NCBI GenBank assembly: GCA_009733745.1
Contig: WNWL01000005.1
Location: 464,390 to 528,389, forward strand
Direction: 5' to 3'
DNA length: 64,000 nucleotides
Source of the DNA: Oceanobacillus sp. HTM 045
GTDB taxonomy: Bacteria; Pseudomonadota; Alphaproteobacteria; Rhodobacterales; Rhodobacteraceae
Positions 50,890-60,429 of the stretch are shown here, one piece after another. The notes under the pieces are model-generated. The model was given only the letters and a program-made list of their open reading frames with translations. It had not been told where the DNA came from and ran no database searches. The position numbers and the translations under genes are program-made. Numbering within the stretch: position 1 is the stretch's first letter; the number at the start of each line of letters is the position of its first letter.

Positions 50890-53210
50890 CAGCGGACGGG
50901 GCCCCGACCGAGGCGGGCGCCGCGGAGGCGGCGATCCGCAGCCGGGGCCTCTGGCGGCCCTTCGGTTCGGGCGGGCGCTCGATCCACTATTCCGACTTCG
51001 AGGTGCCGCGCGGCGGCATCGTGGCGCTGGTGGGCCTCTCGGGGGTCGGCAAGACCACGCTGCTGAACATGCTCTCGGGCGTGGACCGGGCCACCTTCGA
51101 GGGCGACGACCCGCGGCTGGAGCTTTGGCTCCGCGAGGGGCGGGTGAACGTCGGCGGGGGCGAGCCCTACCCGCACGGGCGGGTCTCGATCATCTTCCAG
51201 CGCGGCTACCTGCTCGGCAACGCCTCGGTGGGCCTGAACCTCGCGATCCCGGCGACGCTGGCGGCGCGGGACGCGGAGCAGGCGGCGATCGACGCGCATC
51301 TCGACCGGGTCGGGCTGAACGAGAGCTACCGCATCCAGCGGCCCTGGCAGATCTCGGGCGGCGAGGCGCAGCGGGTCGGCATCGCCCGCGCGCTGCTGCG
51401 CGACCCGGACGTGATCTTCGCCGACGAGCCGACCTCGAACCTCGACCAGGAGGCCGCGGAGCGGGTGATGACCCAGATCCAGGCCTGGGTCCGCGGCGCG
51501 CCGCACCGCACGGTGGTCTGGGTCAGCCACGACCTCGAACTGGTCGCGCGCTATGCCGACCACGTGCTGGTGATGAGCCGCCTCGCGCCGGAGCCGGGCG
51601 ACGCGCCGGGCCAGCGCCGGGTCGGGATCGAGCTGCGCCCGCGCCCGCGCTCGACCTCGGAGCTGCACAACTGGAAATACGAGACGGTGCTGGAGGGCGG
51701 CCAGCCCCCGGTGCCGGACGAGCCGCCGCCCCTGCCGGAGCACAGCCCGCGGCGCGGTCGGATCGCATGGCGGCTGGCGCTGTCGGAGATGTTCTCGCGC
51801 CGCTCCTCCTTCCGCGAGGCGGACACGTCGAGCTTTCACGAGGTGCTGCACCGGACCACATCCGACTGGGCGCCGCTGCGGCCCAAGGGCGGCGAGTGGC
51901 GGCTGGCGCGGGCCTACGCGCCGTTCAACGTGCTGCTGATCACCTTTCTCGCGCTGATGCTGGCCGCGGCGATGGCCGTGGCGCTGAAGCTGAACGTGGA
52001 CAAGCTCTCCGCCAGCCTCGACGACCCGCGCAACTGCCACGTCGTCATCACCGGGGGCGTGGATGGCGACGGGTTGCCGATCGCGCTGACAGACGCCTCG
52101 ATCAAGCAGCTCGAGGCCCGCCCGTGGCGCGGCGACATCGCCCCCGGCGCGCTGATCGAGCCGCCGCCGGATGGCGAGGAATGGGCCCGCGCAAGCTGCC
52201 GCGACGGGGTGGCGGCCTTCGGGCGGCGCGACTTCGGGCGCGGCTTCGTCAGCCTGCCGCGCGACGGGCAGTGCACCGGGCGCGGCGCGATCCCGCTGCA
52301 GATGATGGTCGGCACGCCGAACGAGCCGATCCTCGAACATGCCGTGCTGACCGCGGCCTACGCGGAGGGCGCGCGGGCGGGCCAGTCGATCCTCGACCTC
52401 TCGCGCAGCCCGGTGGCGGGGCCGGACGGGGTGGTGCCGCTCAGGTTCTATTTCGGCAACCGCGACATCTTCCTCTCCGAGTATGCCGTCAGCGAGCTGG
52501 AGAAGGCCGGCGGGCTGGGCGAGGACCGCGAGGTCTGCCTCGAATACCAGGGCCGGATGGAGACCTTCAGCGTCGCCGGGGTGGTCGACAGCTTCGAGGC
52601 CCCGCGCCGCACCCGCTACGAGGCGTTCATCCTCGACCGCGCGCTGAAGCGGATGCTGGGCGACACGGCGCTGGCGCAGAACTTCTCCGAGGCGCAGGTC
52701 TATTTCGACCCCGACCACCTCGCGACGGCGCGGGCCTGGCTCGACGCGAACAACTGGCGCTATGTCGGCGACACGCTGGACCGGACCAGCGGGCTGATCG
52801 CGGCCTCGGTCAACGGGCTGCTGATCCTCGGCACCATCGCGGTGGCCAACATCGTGCTGTTCCTGGCGATCTCCTACTACGTCGCGTCGAGCTACCTGGC
52901 GAAGAACGGCCAGTCCTTCGCGGTGCTGCAGTCCTTCGGGCTGCGCTGGGGCACGGCGGCGCGGCAGAGCGGGATCGAGATGACGCTGACCATCCTGATC
53001 GCCGCGCTGCCGCTGACGCTGGTGCCGGCGGCGCTGGCGTTGACGGGGCCGGTCGATCTCGGCGACTTCGGGACGGTCGGGTGGCGCGAGACCGCGGTGA
53101 TCCTCGCCGGGGTCACGGCGCTGTTCACGGTTTTTGCATGGGCGGCTGCGATCTGGGCGACGCGCCGCTGGTGGCGGCAGAATGCCTACAGGTCGGAGAT
53201 GATCGCCTGA
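50886..53210 (+). CDS. One-chain ABC transporter (ATPase + FtsX/MacB-like permease)
   Basis: A 774-residue protein. Residues about 20-240 are an ABC ATPase: Walker A GLSGVGKTT (Lys56), signature ISGGEAQRVGIARALL, Walker B VIFADEPTSNLD, H-loop VWVSHDLE. After a linker come a membrane helix (about 347-372), a periplasmic domain of some 230 residues, and three helices to the C-terminus. This is the four-helix, big-loop plan of MacB and LolCDE/FtsX (type VII) transporters, which transmit force to periplasmic partners rather than moving solute through the membrane. GTG start overlaps the VWA stop. The periplasmic partners are probably the VWA and coiled-coil proteins. Confidence 0.85.
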   Translation: MTADGAPTEAGAAEAAIRSRGLWRPFGSGGRSIHYSDFEVPRGGIVALVGLSGVGKTTLLNMLSGVDRATFEGDDPRLELWLREGRVNVGGGEPYPHGRVSIIFQRGYLLGNASVGLNLAIPATLAARDAEQAAIDAHLDRVGLNESYRIQRPWQISGGEAQRVGIARALLRDPDVIFADEPTSNLDQEAAERVMTQIQAWVRGAPHRTVVWVSHDLELVARYADHVLVMSRLAPEPGDAPGQRRVGIELRPRPRSTSELHNWKYETVLEGGQPPVPDEPPPLPEHSPRRGRIAWRLALSEMFSRRSSFREADTSSFHEVLHRTTSDWAPLRPKGGEWRLARAYAPFNVLLITFLALMLAAAMAVALKLNVDKLSASLDDPRNCHVVITGGVDGDGLPIALTDASIKQLEARPWRGDIAPGALIEPPPDGEEWARASCRDGVAAFGRRDFGRGFVSLPRDGQCTGRGAIPLQMMVGTPNEPILEHAVLTAAYAEGARAGQSILDLSRSPVAGPDGVVPLRFYFGNRDIFLSEYAVSELEKAGGLGEDREVCLEYQGRMETFSVAGVVDSFEAPRRTRYEAFILDRALKRMLGDTALAQNFSEAQVYFDPDHLATARAWLDANNWRYVGDTLDRTSGLIAASVNGLLILGTIAVANIVLFLAISYYVASSYLAKNGQSFAVLQSFGLRWGTAARQSGIEMTLTILIAALPLTLVPAALALTGPVDLGDFGTVGWRETAVILAGVTALFTVFAWAAAIWATRRWWRQNAYRSEMIA

Positions 53211-53238
53211 CCGGCGGTCCGAGGGGAAGGGCACGGAG

Positions 53239-55032
53239 TTGGCGGGAGCGTTCGCGGACAGGTACGGGTTGCGGCACCGGAAGGTGCTGATCGTCGCCTG
53301 CGCGGCCCTGGCCATCGCCGCGGCGATGCTGCGGATGATCGTGCTGCCGGTCGCGCCGATCGTCGACCCGCTGGAGGCGCGCGAGCTGCAGCTCGCGGAG
53401 ATCCTCGTGCGCTCCGGCTGGCACGCCTTCGCCGCGGCGCTGGAGCCGTCGGAGATGGGCCGCATCGGCGGGCCGCTGGTCGCGGCGCTGGGCGGCGTGC
53501 CGTTCGGCTTCGCCGATCTCGCCTTCCTGCGCCTGCCGGGCTATTTCGTGATGCTGTTCGCGGCGAGCTGGATGCTGCTGGCGGCCTACCGGCTGACCGG
53601 GCGCTCGGCGCCGGGCACGGTGGCGGGCGCGGCCCTGCTGGCGATGCCGGCGACGGGGCTGATCTGCTTCTTCGCCACGGCCGACGCGGTGAACCTGCTG
53701 CTGCTCGCGGTGGTGCTCTCGTCGCTGGCGCATCTGCTGCGCTGGGGCGGGGATTCGTGGCTCGACCTGCCGCAATATGCCGACCGGCATCCGGTGCTCT
53801 ACGACCCGCAGACCATGCGCGGCGCGGTCGGCGAGCCGGAGCAGTTCGACGACGAGCGCAGCGACCTCGTCGCCGCGACATGGCTCTGGGGCGCGGTCGG
53901 GCTGGGCACGTGGTTCAGCGGCGTGGCGCTGCCGGCCTTCACCTTCGGCGTGACGATCCTCTCGATCCTGCTGTTCCGCGGCCACACGGTGCGCCGCCAC
54001 CCGCTGACCGGCGACTGGAAGCGGGGCACCATGTACATCGCCGCCGGGATCGTCGCGGTGACGGTGATCGCGGCGCTGCCGCATCTCGTGATCGGCTTCC
54101 TGCGGGGCGAGTGGGGGCTGGCCTTCCTCGAGGGGCTGCTGACGCCGCGCCCCGATGCCTCCGCCTATGCCGGCGGGGTGCCGGGCTGGTGGCTGGCGGT
54201 GCTCTGCTGCATCTGGCCGCTCCTGCCGCTGCTGCCGCTGTTCCTGATCTCGCGGCGCCACAACGGCGTCGGGCGCGAGACGGTGGTGCTGACGCTGATC
54301 GCGGTCTGGGCGCCGGCCTGGTCGCTGGTGATGGGCCTCGAGATCGGCCTCGCCTGGGGCGCGGCGGCGCTGGCGCTGGGCGCGGCGCTGCTGGTGAACT
54401 ACGCGTCCGAGGTGCGGGTGCGTCTCGACACCCGCCACCCGGAGAGCGAGATGGGCCCGGACGCCGCATGGCTCGCCGTCGGCGGGCTGGTCGCGGCGGG
54501 GGCGGTGGGCTGCATCGTCGGCCTGTTCCTCGCCGCGCCGGAGGGGGACGAGACGGTGCTCGCCATCCTGTTCGTGGCGATCCTGCTGATGATGACGCTG
54601 GCCTACGCGGTGGTCGAGCGGAGCGCGGCGGGCATGGTGCTCTCGGCGCTGCTGGTGTTCCTGCCGCTCGACTTCGCCGCCTCGGGCTTCGTCGCGCCCT
54701 CGGCGGGCAAGGTCTGGCCCGACTGGCGGGTGGAGATGGCGCTGGCGCCGTGGCGCAGCTGCGGCGCGCATGTCATCGCCGACGAGACCGGCTTCGACGC
54801 GGGCTTCCTGCGCCACGCGGGGCCGGGCGCCGTCGCGCCGGGGCAGGAGCCGGCGCAGGAACCCGCGCTGCTCGTCACCCGCGACGCGACCCCGCCGGGC
54901 GCCGCGTGGATCCGGGTCGGCAGCATCGGCGCGGCGGAGGAGGTGCATATCCACGCCAACCGGCACGGCACGCTGTCGCCGGGCGCGGACCGGCGGGTCT
55001 GGTTCCAGTGCATCGCGCTGCTCGGCCGGTGA
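53239..55032 (+). CDS. Polytopic membrane protein, GT39/ArnT-like (GT-C)
   Basis: A 597-residue protein with an N-terminal helix (VLIVACAALAIAAAMLRMIVL) and, in the first loop, PIVDPLEARELQLAEILVRSGW, which resembles the Asp/Glu-containing loop of ArnT/PMT-type glycosyltransferases; about ten to twelve further helices follow and a C-terminal periplasmic domain (about 490-597). It may transfer a sugar from a lipid carrier to the P/T-rich or other exported protein of the locus. The family call is weak. TTG start with agggga 8-16 bases upstream; 28 bases after the ABC gene. The next gene is 148 bases away. Confidence 0.55.
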   Translation: MAGAFADRYGLRHRKVLIVACAALAIAAAMLRMIVLPVAPIVDPLEARELQLAEILVRSGWHAFAAALEPSEMGRIGGPLVAALGGVPFGFADLAFLRLPGYFVMLFAASWMLLAAYRLTGRSAPGTVAGAALLAMPATGLICFFATADAVNLLLLAVVLSSLAHLLRWGGDSWLDLPQYADRHPVLYDPQTMRGAVGEPEQFDDERSDLVAATWLWGAVGLGTWFSGVALPAFTFGVTILSILLFRGHTVRRHPLTGDWKRGTMYIAAGIVAVTVIAALPHLVIGFLRGEWGLAFLEGLLTPRPDASAYAGGVPGWWLAVLCCIWPLLPLLPLFLISRRHNGVGRETVVLTLIAVWAPAWSLVMGLEIGLAWGAAALALGAALLVNYASEVRVRLDTRHPESEMGPDAAWLAVGGLVAAGAVGCIVGLFLAAPEGDETVLAILFVAILLMMTLAYAVVERSAAGMVLSALLVFLPLDFAASGFVAPSAGKVWPDWRVEMALAPWRSCGAHVIADETGFDAGFLRHAGPGAVAPGQEPAQEPALLVTRDATPPGAAWIRVGSIGAAEEVHIHANRHGTLSPGADRRVWFQCIALLGR

Positions 55033-55180
55033 GGCGCGGCGGATCGGCCACGCGGCGCGGCTCCATCGGGCGTCGCGCATTGAACGCGGGGCGGGCACGG
55101 GGTATGACTGACTGGTGGTGGAGCGGCACCGCTCTGCGCGATTGAAACGATTGGTCTTTGTTCGGAGCGGGGTCACACCA

Positions 55181-57772
55181 ATGAAGCATTTTTCCTCCTG
55201 GCGTTCGGTTCTTCTCGCATCGCTTGCAACCCTGCCCTGGACGGCGCAACCGGTCCTGGCCGACGCGGAAGCGTTGCGGGGCGAAATCGTCGCCGCGACG
55301 GAACATGCCGACACGGCGGGCGATTTCGTCTACGCGCTGAGCCCGGGTTTCGAGGAATGCGTCCTGACGCTGACCGAGACCGAGACGGAGGCGAGCGCGC
55401 CCGACTCGGTGCTGCGCACGACCACCATCACCATCGACCTCGGCAAGGTCGCGCCGGGCGGCATCGCGGCCGCGGGCGACAACACCACCTTCGTCACCAT
55501 CACGATGGGTGACGGCGCCGAGATCGGCTACACTGACAGCTATGCCTATGGCCGGATCGACAAGCTCGACGAGCCGGTCAAGACGCTCGACATCGCCGCC
55601 GACGCAGCGACCACGCCGGGTCTCGTGGAGGCGCTGGCCGCGCTCGCCGAGGAATGCCGCGGCGGAGGCGGCGGCAGCACGGTCGCGGGCGGCGGCACGA
55701 CGACGGAGGGCGGCACCACCGGCGGCGGATGGGGCCTCGGCGGCACCGCGGGCGGCGGCACCACGACCGGGGGCGAGACCGACCCCGAGGGCCGCAGGGC
55801 GCCGGGTAGCAGCGCCTGGGGCGCGGGCGGCGGCGGCACTGCCGAGCCGACACCGGCGCCGGGGGGCCTCGTCGAGGCGCCGACCCCGACGCCCGAGCCG
55901 TCCGGCGGCGGCACCGAGGCCGATGCCTGGGATGCCGCGCTCGCGGCCGACACGATCGAGGGCTACGAGACCTATATCGCCAACCACCCGGACGGCGAGC
56001 ACATCCTCGACGCGCTGCAGCGCATCGCCGCGATCAGCGCCGGCATGGGCGGCCCGGGCGCCGACCCGACGCCGGGGCCGGACTATTCCGGCAGCGGCAC
56101 GGGCACCGGCACGGGCGTGACCATCGGGACGAACGACGAGCTGGCGCTCTGGCAGGAGGCGCGCGCGACCGACAGCATCTCGGCTTACGAGACCTACCTG
56201 CGGTCCTTCCCCGAGGGCGAGTTCGCGATCCTCGCGCGCGCCCGCATCGGCGAACTGGGCGGGTCCACTTCCGGCGGCGGCGGTTCCTACAGCGGCGGCG
56301 GCGGGGCCGGCGGCGCGAGCGAGCTGGAGCTCTGGCGCGCCGCGCGTCTCTCCGACGCGATCGCCGACTACCAGGCCTATCTCGACGCCTTCCCGAACGG
56401 CGAGTTCGCGCAGGTGGCCCGCGACCGGATCGAGGCGCTGGGCGGCACGGTTGGCGGCGGCGGCTCCTATTCCGGCGGCGGCGGTTCGACCGGCGGCGGT
56501 GGCGGCTACGCTTCCGAGCCGGACATGTGGCGCACCGCGATCCTGAGCGACGCGCTGGCCGACTACCAGGCCTATCTCGCGGCCTACCCGGACGGCGAGC
56601 ACGCCGAGCAGGCGCGCAAGCGGATCGAGGCGCTGGGCGGCACGGTCGGCGGCGGCGGCTCCTACTCCGGCGGCGGCGGCTCGACCGGCGGGGGTGGCGG
56701 CTACGCTTCCGAGCCGGACATGTGGCGCACCGCGATCCTGAGCGACGCGCTGGCCGACTACCAGGCCTATCTCGCGGCCTACCCGGACGGCGAGCACGCC
56801 GAGCAGGCGCGCAAGCGGATCGAGGCGCTGGGCGGCACGGTCGGCGGCGGCGGCTCCTACTCCGGCGGCGGCGGCTCGACCGGCGGGGGTGGCGGCTACG
56901 CTTCCGAGCCGGACATGTGGCGCACCGCGATCCTGAGCGACGCTCTGGCCGACTACCAGGCCTATATCGCCGCCTACCCGGACGGCGAGCACGCGGAGCA
57001 GGCCCGCAAGCGGATCGAGGCACTGGGCGGCACGGTCGGCGGCGGCGGATCCTATTCCGGCGGCGGCGGTTCGACCGGCGGCGGCGGCTACGCCACCGAG
57101 TCGGACATGTGGCGCGCCGCGATCCTCAGCGACGACCCGGTGGACTACCAGGCCTATCTCTCGGCCTATCCGGACGGCGAGCACGCCGAGCAGGCCCGCA
57201 GCCGCCTTCGCGCGCTGGGGATCGAGCCGCAGGCGCTGCGCGGCGGGTCGGGCGGCACCCGCGGCCTGACCATCGGCGGCCAGGGCACGGGAAGCACCGG
57301 CGGCACGGCCGAGCGGATCGCGCCGGGCACCGGACCGGACCTCGAGGCGGCGAAGCGGGCCGAGGACGCGCTCGGCCTGAACAAGCGCCAGCGCCGGCAG
57401 TTCCAGCAGCGGCTCAAGCTGATGGGCTACAATCCCGGCCCGGTCGACGGCATCATCGGCACCAAGACGCGCAACGCGCTGAAGGAGTGGCAGGAGGCGC
57501 GCGGCTACGCCGTCACCGGCTTCCTCGACGCGGTGCAGAAGGACGCGCTCTGGTCCGAGAGCCAGGCCAGCTACGACGCCTGGTCGGCGGCGCGGCGCAC
57601 GGCCGAGCCCGCGCCCACGGTGCGGCGCTACGAGGAGCCTGCGCCGACGGTCCGGCGTGCACCGGCGGGCAACTGCCCGCGCCGCGGGGACGGCACGGTC
57701 GTCCCCGGCGTGAGCGCGGAATGCGACGCCATCGGCGCGATGGAAGGGATCGGCGGCATCCTCGGGAACTGA
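55181..57772 (+). CDS. Exported repeat protein with C-terminal peptidoglycan-binding domain
   Basis: An 863-residue exported protein. Signal peptide (to QPVLA), an N-terminal domain (to about 160), a Gly/Thr-rich linker, then six or so units of about 40 residues of the type MWRTAILSDALADYQAYLAAYP with Gly/Ser linkers, three of them almost identical (tandem DNA repeat 56447-57031). A PG_binding_1-like domain follows (LGLNKRQRRQFQQRLKLMGY, PGPVDGIIGTKTRNALKEWQ). It likely anchors the locus proteins to the cell wall. The repeated helical unit is also met in caspase-like and SEL1-type proteins, but no catalytic domain is here. ATG at 55181. Confidence 0.82.
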   Translation: MKHFSSWRSVLLASLATLPWTAQPVLADAEALRGEIVAATEHADTAGDFVYALSPGFEECVLTLTETETEASAPDSVLRTTTITIDLGKVAPGGIAAAGDNTTFVTITMGDGAEIGYTDSYAYGRIDKLDEPVKTLDIAADAATTPGLVEALAALAEECRGGGGGSTVAGGGTTTEGGTTGGGWGLGGTAGGGTTTGGETDPEGRRAPGSSAWGAGGGGTAEPTPAPGGLVEAPTPTPEPSGGGTEADAWDAALAADTIEGYETYIANHPDGEHILDALQRIAAISAGMGGPGADPTPGPDYSGSGTGTGTGVTIGTNDELALWQEARATDSISAYETYLRSFPEGEFAILARARIGELGGSTSGGGGSYSGGGGAGGASELELWRAARLSDAIADYQAYLDAFPNGEFAQVARDRIEALGGTVGGGGSYSGGGGSTGGGGGYASEPDMWRTAILSDALADYQAYLAAYPDGEHAEQARKRIEALGGTVGGGGSYSGGGGSTGGGGGYASEPDMWRTAILSDALADYQAYLAAYPDGEHAEQARKRIEALGGTVGGGGSYSGGGGSTGGGGGYASEPDMWRTAILSDALADYQAYIAAYPDGEHAEQARKRIEALGGTVGGGGSYSGGGGSTGGGGYATESDMWRAAILSDDPVDYQAYLSAYPDGEHAEQARSRLRALGIEPQALRGGSGGTRGLTIGGQGTGSTGGTAERIAPGTGPDLEAAKRAEDALGLNKRQRRQFQQRLKLMGYNPGPVDGIIGTKTRNALKEWQEARGYAVTGFLDAVQKDALWSESQASYDAWSAARRTAEPAPTVRRYEEPAPTVRRAPAGNCPRRGDGTVVPGVSAECDAIGAMEGIGGILGN
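56447..57223 (+). repeat. 195-bp tandem coding repeat (three exact-period copies plus a fourth)
   Basis: Copies start at 56447, 56642 and 56837 (period exactly 195, 65 codons), with a more diverged fourth at 57032 that is 3 bases shorter. Copies two and three are nearly identical, so the expansion is recent and could still vary in number by slipped replication or recombination. Each encodes a Gly/Ser linker and a helical unit. Confidence 0.9.
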
Positions 57773-57786
57773 GCGCCGCCCGGCGT

Positions 57787-58233
57787 TCAGTCCCTGACCA
57801 GCGGTTCCAGCCCCGCGCGCAGCGCGGCCGGAAGCTCCACGGGCTTCCGGCTTTCGCGGTTCACGTAGACATGCACGAAGGTGCCGGCGGCGAGCGCCGT
57901 CTCCTTGGCGTCCTCTTGGGCGTCGAAGATCCCGACCCGGTAGACCACCGAACTTCGCCCCAGCCGCGCCACGGCGATGCCGGCTTCCAGCGGCGTGGGG
58001 AAGGTGGTCGGGCGGTAGTAGCTGCAGCCGCTCTCCACCACGAGGCCGATCACGTCGCCGCCGGTATGGTCGAGCATCCCGTTCTCGATCAGGTGCGCGT
58101 TCACCGCGGTGTCGAAATACTCGTAGAACACCACGTTGTTGACGTGCCCGTAGATGTCGTTGTCGCGCCAGCGCGCCGGGACCGGGCGGAAGACGGCGAA
58201 GGCATCGCGGGCGGGGGCGTCTCGGTTGCTCAT
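57787..58233 (-). CDS. YbgC/4-hydroxybenzoyl-CoA-type thioesterase
   Basis: A 148-residue hot-dog thioesterase. The motif RWRDNDIYGHVNNVVFYEYFDTA holds the catalytic Asp and the HVNN box of the 4HBT family. Hydrolyses acyl-CoA or acyl-ACP; the substrate is unknown. Stands alone, convergent with the peptidoglycan-binding gene (14-base gap), and divergent from pncA (150 bases). ATG at 58233. Confidence 0.88.
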   Translation of the reverse strand: MSNRDAPARDAFAVFRPVPARWRDNDIYGHVNNVVFYEYFDTAVNAHLIENGMLDHTGGDVIGLVVESGCSYYRPTTFPTPLEAGIAVARLGRSSVVYRVGIFDAQEDAKETALAAGTFVHVYVNRESRKPVELPAALRAGLEPLVRD

Positions 58234-58383
58234 GGGCGGGTTCCGAAAATGGGCTCCGGTTGCGGGCGGGGACGGCTGTGCCCCGTTCTGCCAGCGCGCG
58301 GGGTGCCGCGGCAAGCCCGGCGGCGCGCTTGAACCGCGCGCCGCGGCTTGCCATCCTGCGCCCGAGGCAGACGGGGAACGAGC

Positions 58384-58986
58384 ATGACCGGACAGACCGC
58401 ACTTCTCGTGATCGACGTGCAGAACGACTTCTGCCCCGGCGGCGCGCTCGCCGTCGCGGGCGGCGACCAGGTGGTGGCGCAGATCAACGCGATGATGGGC
58501 GAATACCCCGTGCGCGTCCTGACGCAGGACTGGCACCCGGCCGACCATCTCTCCTTCGCGACCAGCCATCCGGGGGCGGAGCCGTTCTCGCTCTGGGACG
58601 CGCCCTACGGCAGGCAGGTGCTCTGGCCGCGGCACTGCGTGCAGGGCTCGAAGGGCGCGGCCTTCCACGCCGGGCTCAGGGCGGATGCCGCCGACCTGAT
58701 CATCCGCAAGGGCTTCCGGCGCGAGATCGACAGCTACTCGGCCTTCTTCGAGAACGACCACACCACGCCCACCGGCCTTGCCGGTTACCTGCGCGAGCGG
58801 GGGGTCGACTCGGTCATGGTGGTCGGCCTCGCCACCGATTACTGCGTGCGCTACTCGGCGGTGGACGCGGCCAAGCAGGGCTTCAAAGCGACGGTGAAGA
58901 TGGATGCCTGCCGCGCAATAGACCTCGACGGCTCGCTGGCCGAGGCGCTGGGCGATCTCAAGTCGCACGAGGTGACGCTGGCCTGA
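58384..58986 (+). CDS. pncA: Nicotinamidase
   Basis: A 200-residue cysteine hydrolase of the isochorismatase fold. Triad Asp11 (LLVIDVQNDF), Lys (IIRKGF) and Cys154 (GLATDYCVRYS), with the metal site DWHPADH. It converts nicotinamide to nicotinate for NAD salvage. nadD lies 844 bases downstream, separated by an opposed DUF4329-like gene, so the two NAD genes are near but not in one operon. ATG at 58384. Confidence 0.93.
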   Translation: MTGQTALLVIDVQNDFCPGGALAVAGGDQVVAQINAMMGEYPVRVLTQDWHPADHLSFATSHPGAEPFSLWDAPYGRQVLWPRHCVQGSKGAAFHAGLRADAADLIIRKGFRREIDSYSAFFENDHTTPTGLAGYLRERGVDSVMVVGLATDYCVRYSAVDAAKQGFKATVKMDACRAIDLDGSLAEALGDLKSHEVTLA

Positions 58987-58997
58987 CGGCCCCGCCG

Positions 58998-59549
58998 TCA
59001 GCAGTGGCCGGTGTCGCGCCTCGTCCGCGCGCGCAGGCTGGGGATGGTGTACTCGGTGCCCGGCAGGAAGGCGGGGCAGGGGCGGAACGCCGGGTCGGAG
59101 ACCACGCAGCCCCGCCCGCAGAGCAGGATCGAGCGCCGCTCGTCAACCAGGTTCAGCCACACCCGCCCGCCGGGCGTGGCGATGTAGCCGTCGATCCCCT
59201 CGTCGAAATCCGCCAGCAGGTCCTCGATGGAGGGCGCCTCCACGTCCGCGTCCCAGGTCCAGGCACCATGCGTGTGCCAGGAGGCGACGACGTCGAAGCC
59301 GGGCGGCGTGCTGCCGGGGTCGCAGTAATCCGGCAGGCCGCGCCGCGGCTCGGTCGTGGCCATCCGCCCGGCCGCGTCGAAACCGAGATAACCGCAATAT
59401 TCCCGCCCCTCGCGGATCGAGACCGGCTGGATGCGGTCGAAAAGGTCCAGCGCGAACAGGTCGAGCGCGTCGTTCACCGTATCGCGCGACTGCGCCGCGA
59501 GCGGGCCGGGCAGCGCGATCAGCGCCGCGGCGACAAGCATCCTGATCAT
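58998..59549 (-). CDS. DUF4329-like exported protein
   Basis: A 183-residue protein with a signal peptide (MIRMLVAAALIALPGPLAAQ). The mature part has VASWHTHGAW, PSIEDLLADFDEGIDGYIATPGGRVW and two late cysteine pairs, the JAB/MPN-like pattern of DUF4329. The HTH box suggests metal binding, but the usual distant Glu and Asp ligands are not certain. Relatives occur in Rhs/polymorphic-toxin tails; here it stands alone as a small exported enzyme. Convergent with pncA. The 280 bases between it and nadD show nothing I can name. Confidence 0.72.
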   Translation of the reverse strand: MIRMLVAAALIALPGPLAAQSRDTVNDALDLFALDLFDRIQPVSIREGREYCGYLGFDAAGRMATTEPRRGLPDYCDPGSTPPGFDVVASWHTHGAWTWDADVEAPSIEDLLADFDEGIDGYIATPGGRVWLNLVDERRSILLCGRGCVVSDPAFRPCPAFLPGTEYTIPSLRARTRRDTGHC

Positions 59550-59829
59550 GGCCCCTCCCGAATGCGCCGGTCCTGCGCCGAGTATTGCGCCGCGCCCCGA
59601 AACGTCACGTCGAACCGCGCGATCATGCCCCGCCACGGTTGCAGGATCAAACCCGTAGTGCAGCACCGGATGCCGCACGAATTGCCGCATGGAGGACACG
59701 CATCGGGCGAACCCTGCCCTTGGCAACCCGCCCGGGCCTTGACACACTGCCGTCGCGATTGATCAGCTTCGGCAGAAATTTGGCTGCCATGCGCGCGGCG
59801 CGCAAAGGGGTCACAGGCGGGAATGTCGG

Positions 59830-60429
59830 TTGTTGGTACGCGGACCCATTGCATCACCCGGCCAGCGGATCGGCTTGCTGGGCGGCTCCTTCGATCCGCC
59901 GCACCAGGGGCACCTGCACATCACCGGGTGGGCGCTCAGGAGCCTGCAGCTCGACCGGGTCTGGTGGCTGGTCTCGCCTGGCAACCCGCTCAAGACCCGC
60001 GGCCCGGCCGATCTCGAACGGCGGATGCGGGCCTGCCGGGCGCTGGTGCGTCACCCGCGGGTCGAGGTGTCGGACATCGAGGCCCATCTCGGCAGCCGCT
60101 ACACGGCCGACACGATCAACGCGCTGATGTACCGCTATCCCGGCGTGCGGTTCATCTGGCTGATGGGGGCGGACAACCTGAGGACGTTCCACCGCTGGGA
60201 AAGATGGGAGTGGATCATGGCATCCGTCGCGGTCGGCGTGCTGGCGCGGCCCGGTGAGCAGGTGAAGGCGGGGCTCTCGCCCGCGGCGCGGCGTTTCGCC
60301 GACCGGCGGCTGCCGGCGGGCGCGGGGCATCGCCTCGGCTATGGCGACCCGCCGCGCTGGGCGCTGCTGACGGGGCCGATGAGCGATCTTTCCTCCACCG
60401 AGATCCGCCAGCGGGGAGACTGGCCATGA
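59830..60429 (+). CDS. nadD: Nicotinate-nucleotide adenylyltransferase
   Basis: NAD biosynthesis enzyme of 199 residues as drawn. The nucleotidyltransferase signature [14 protein letters not shown] and the late LSSTEIRQR are diagnostic. It makes deamido-NAD from nicotinate mononucleotide. The start is uncertain: TTG codons at 59830 and 59833 are the only plausible ones in frame near the domain. The stop overlaps the DacB ATG (ATGA), so the two are one operon; in many alphaproteobacteria nadD precedes the same carboxypeptidase or rsfS. Confidence 0.9.
   Translation: MLVRGPIASPGQRIGLLGGSFDPPHQGHLHITGWALRSLQLDRVWWLVSPGNPLKTRGPADLERRMRACRALVRHPRVEVSDIEAHLGSRYTADTINALMYRYPGVRFIWLMGADNLRTFHRWERWEWIMASVAVGVLARPGEQVKAGLSPAARRFADRRLPAGAGHRLGYGDPPRWALLTGPMSDLSSTEIRQRGDWP

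Noticed and set aside
59550..59829. Search for a tRNA or small RNA in the 280-bp gap before nadD
   Set aside because: No cloverleaf, terminator or promoter pattern convincing by eye.
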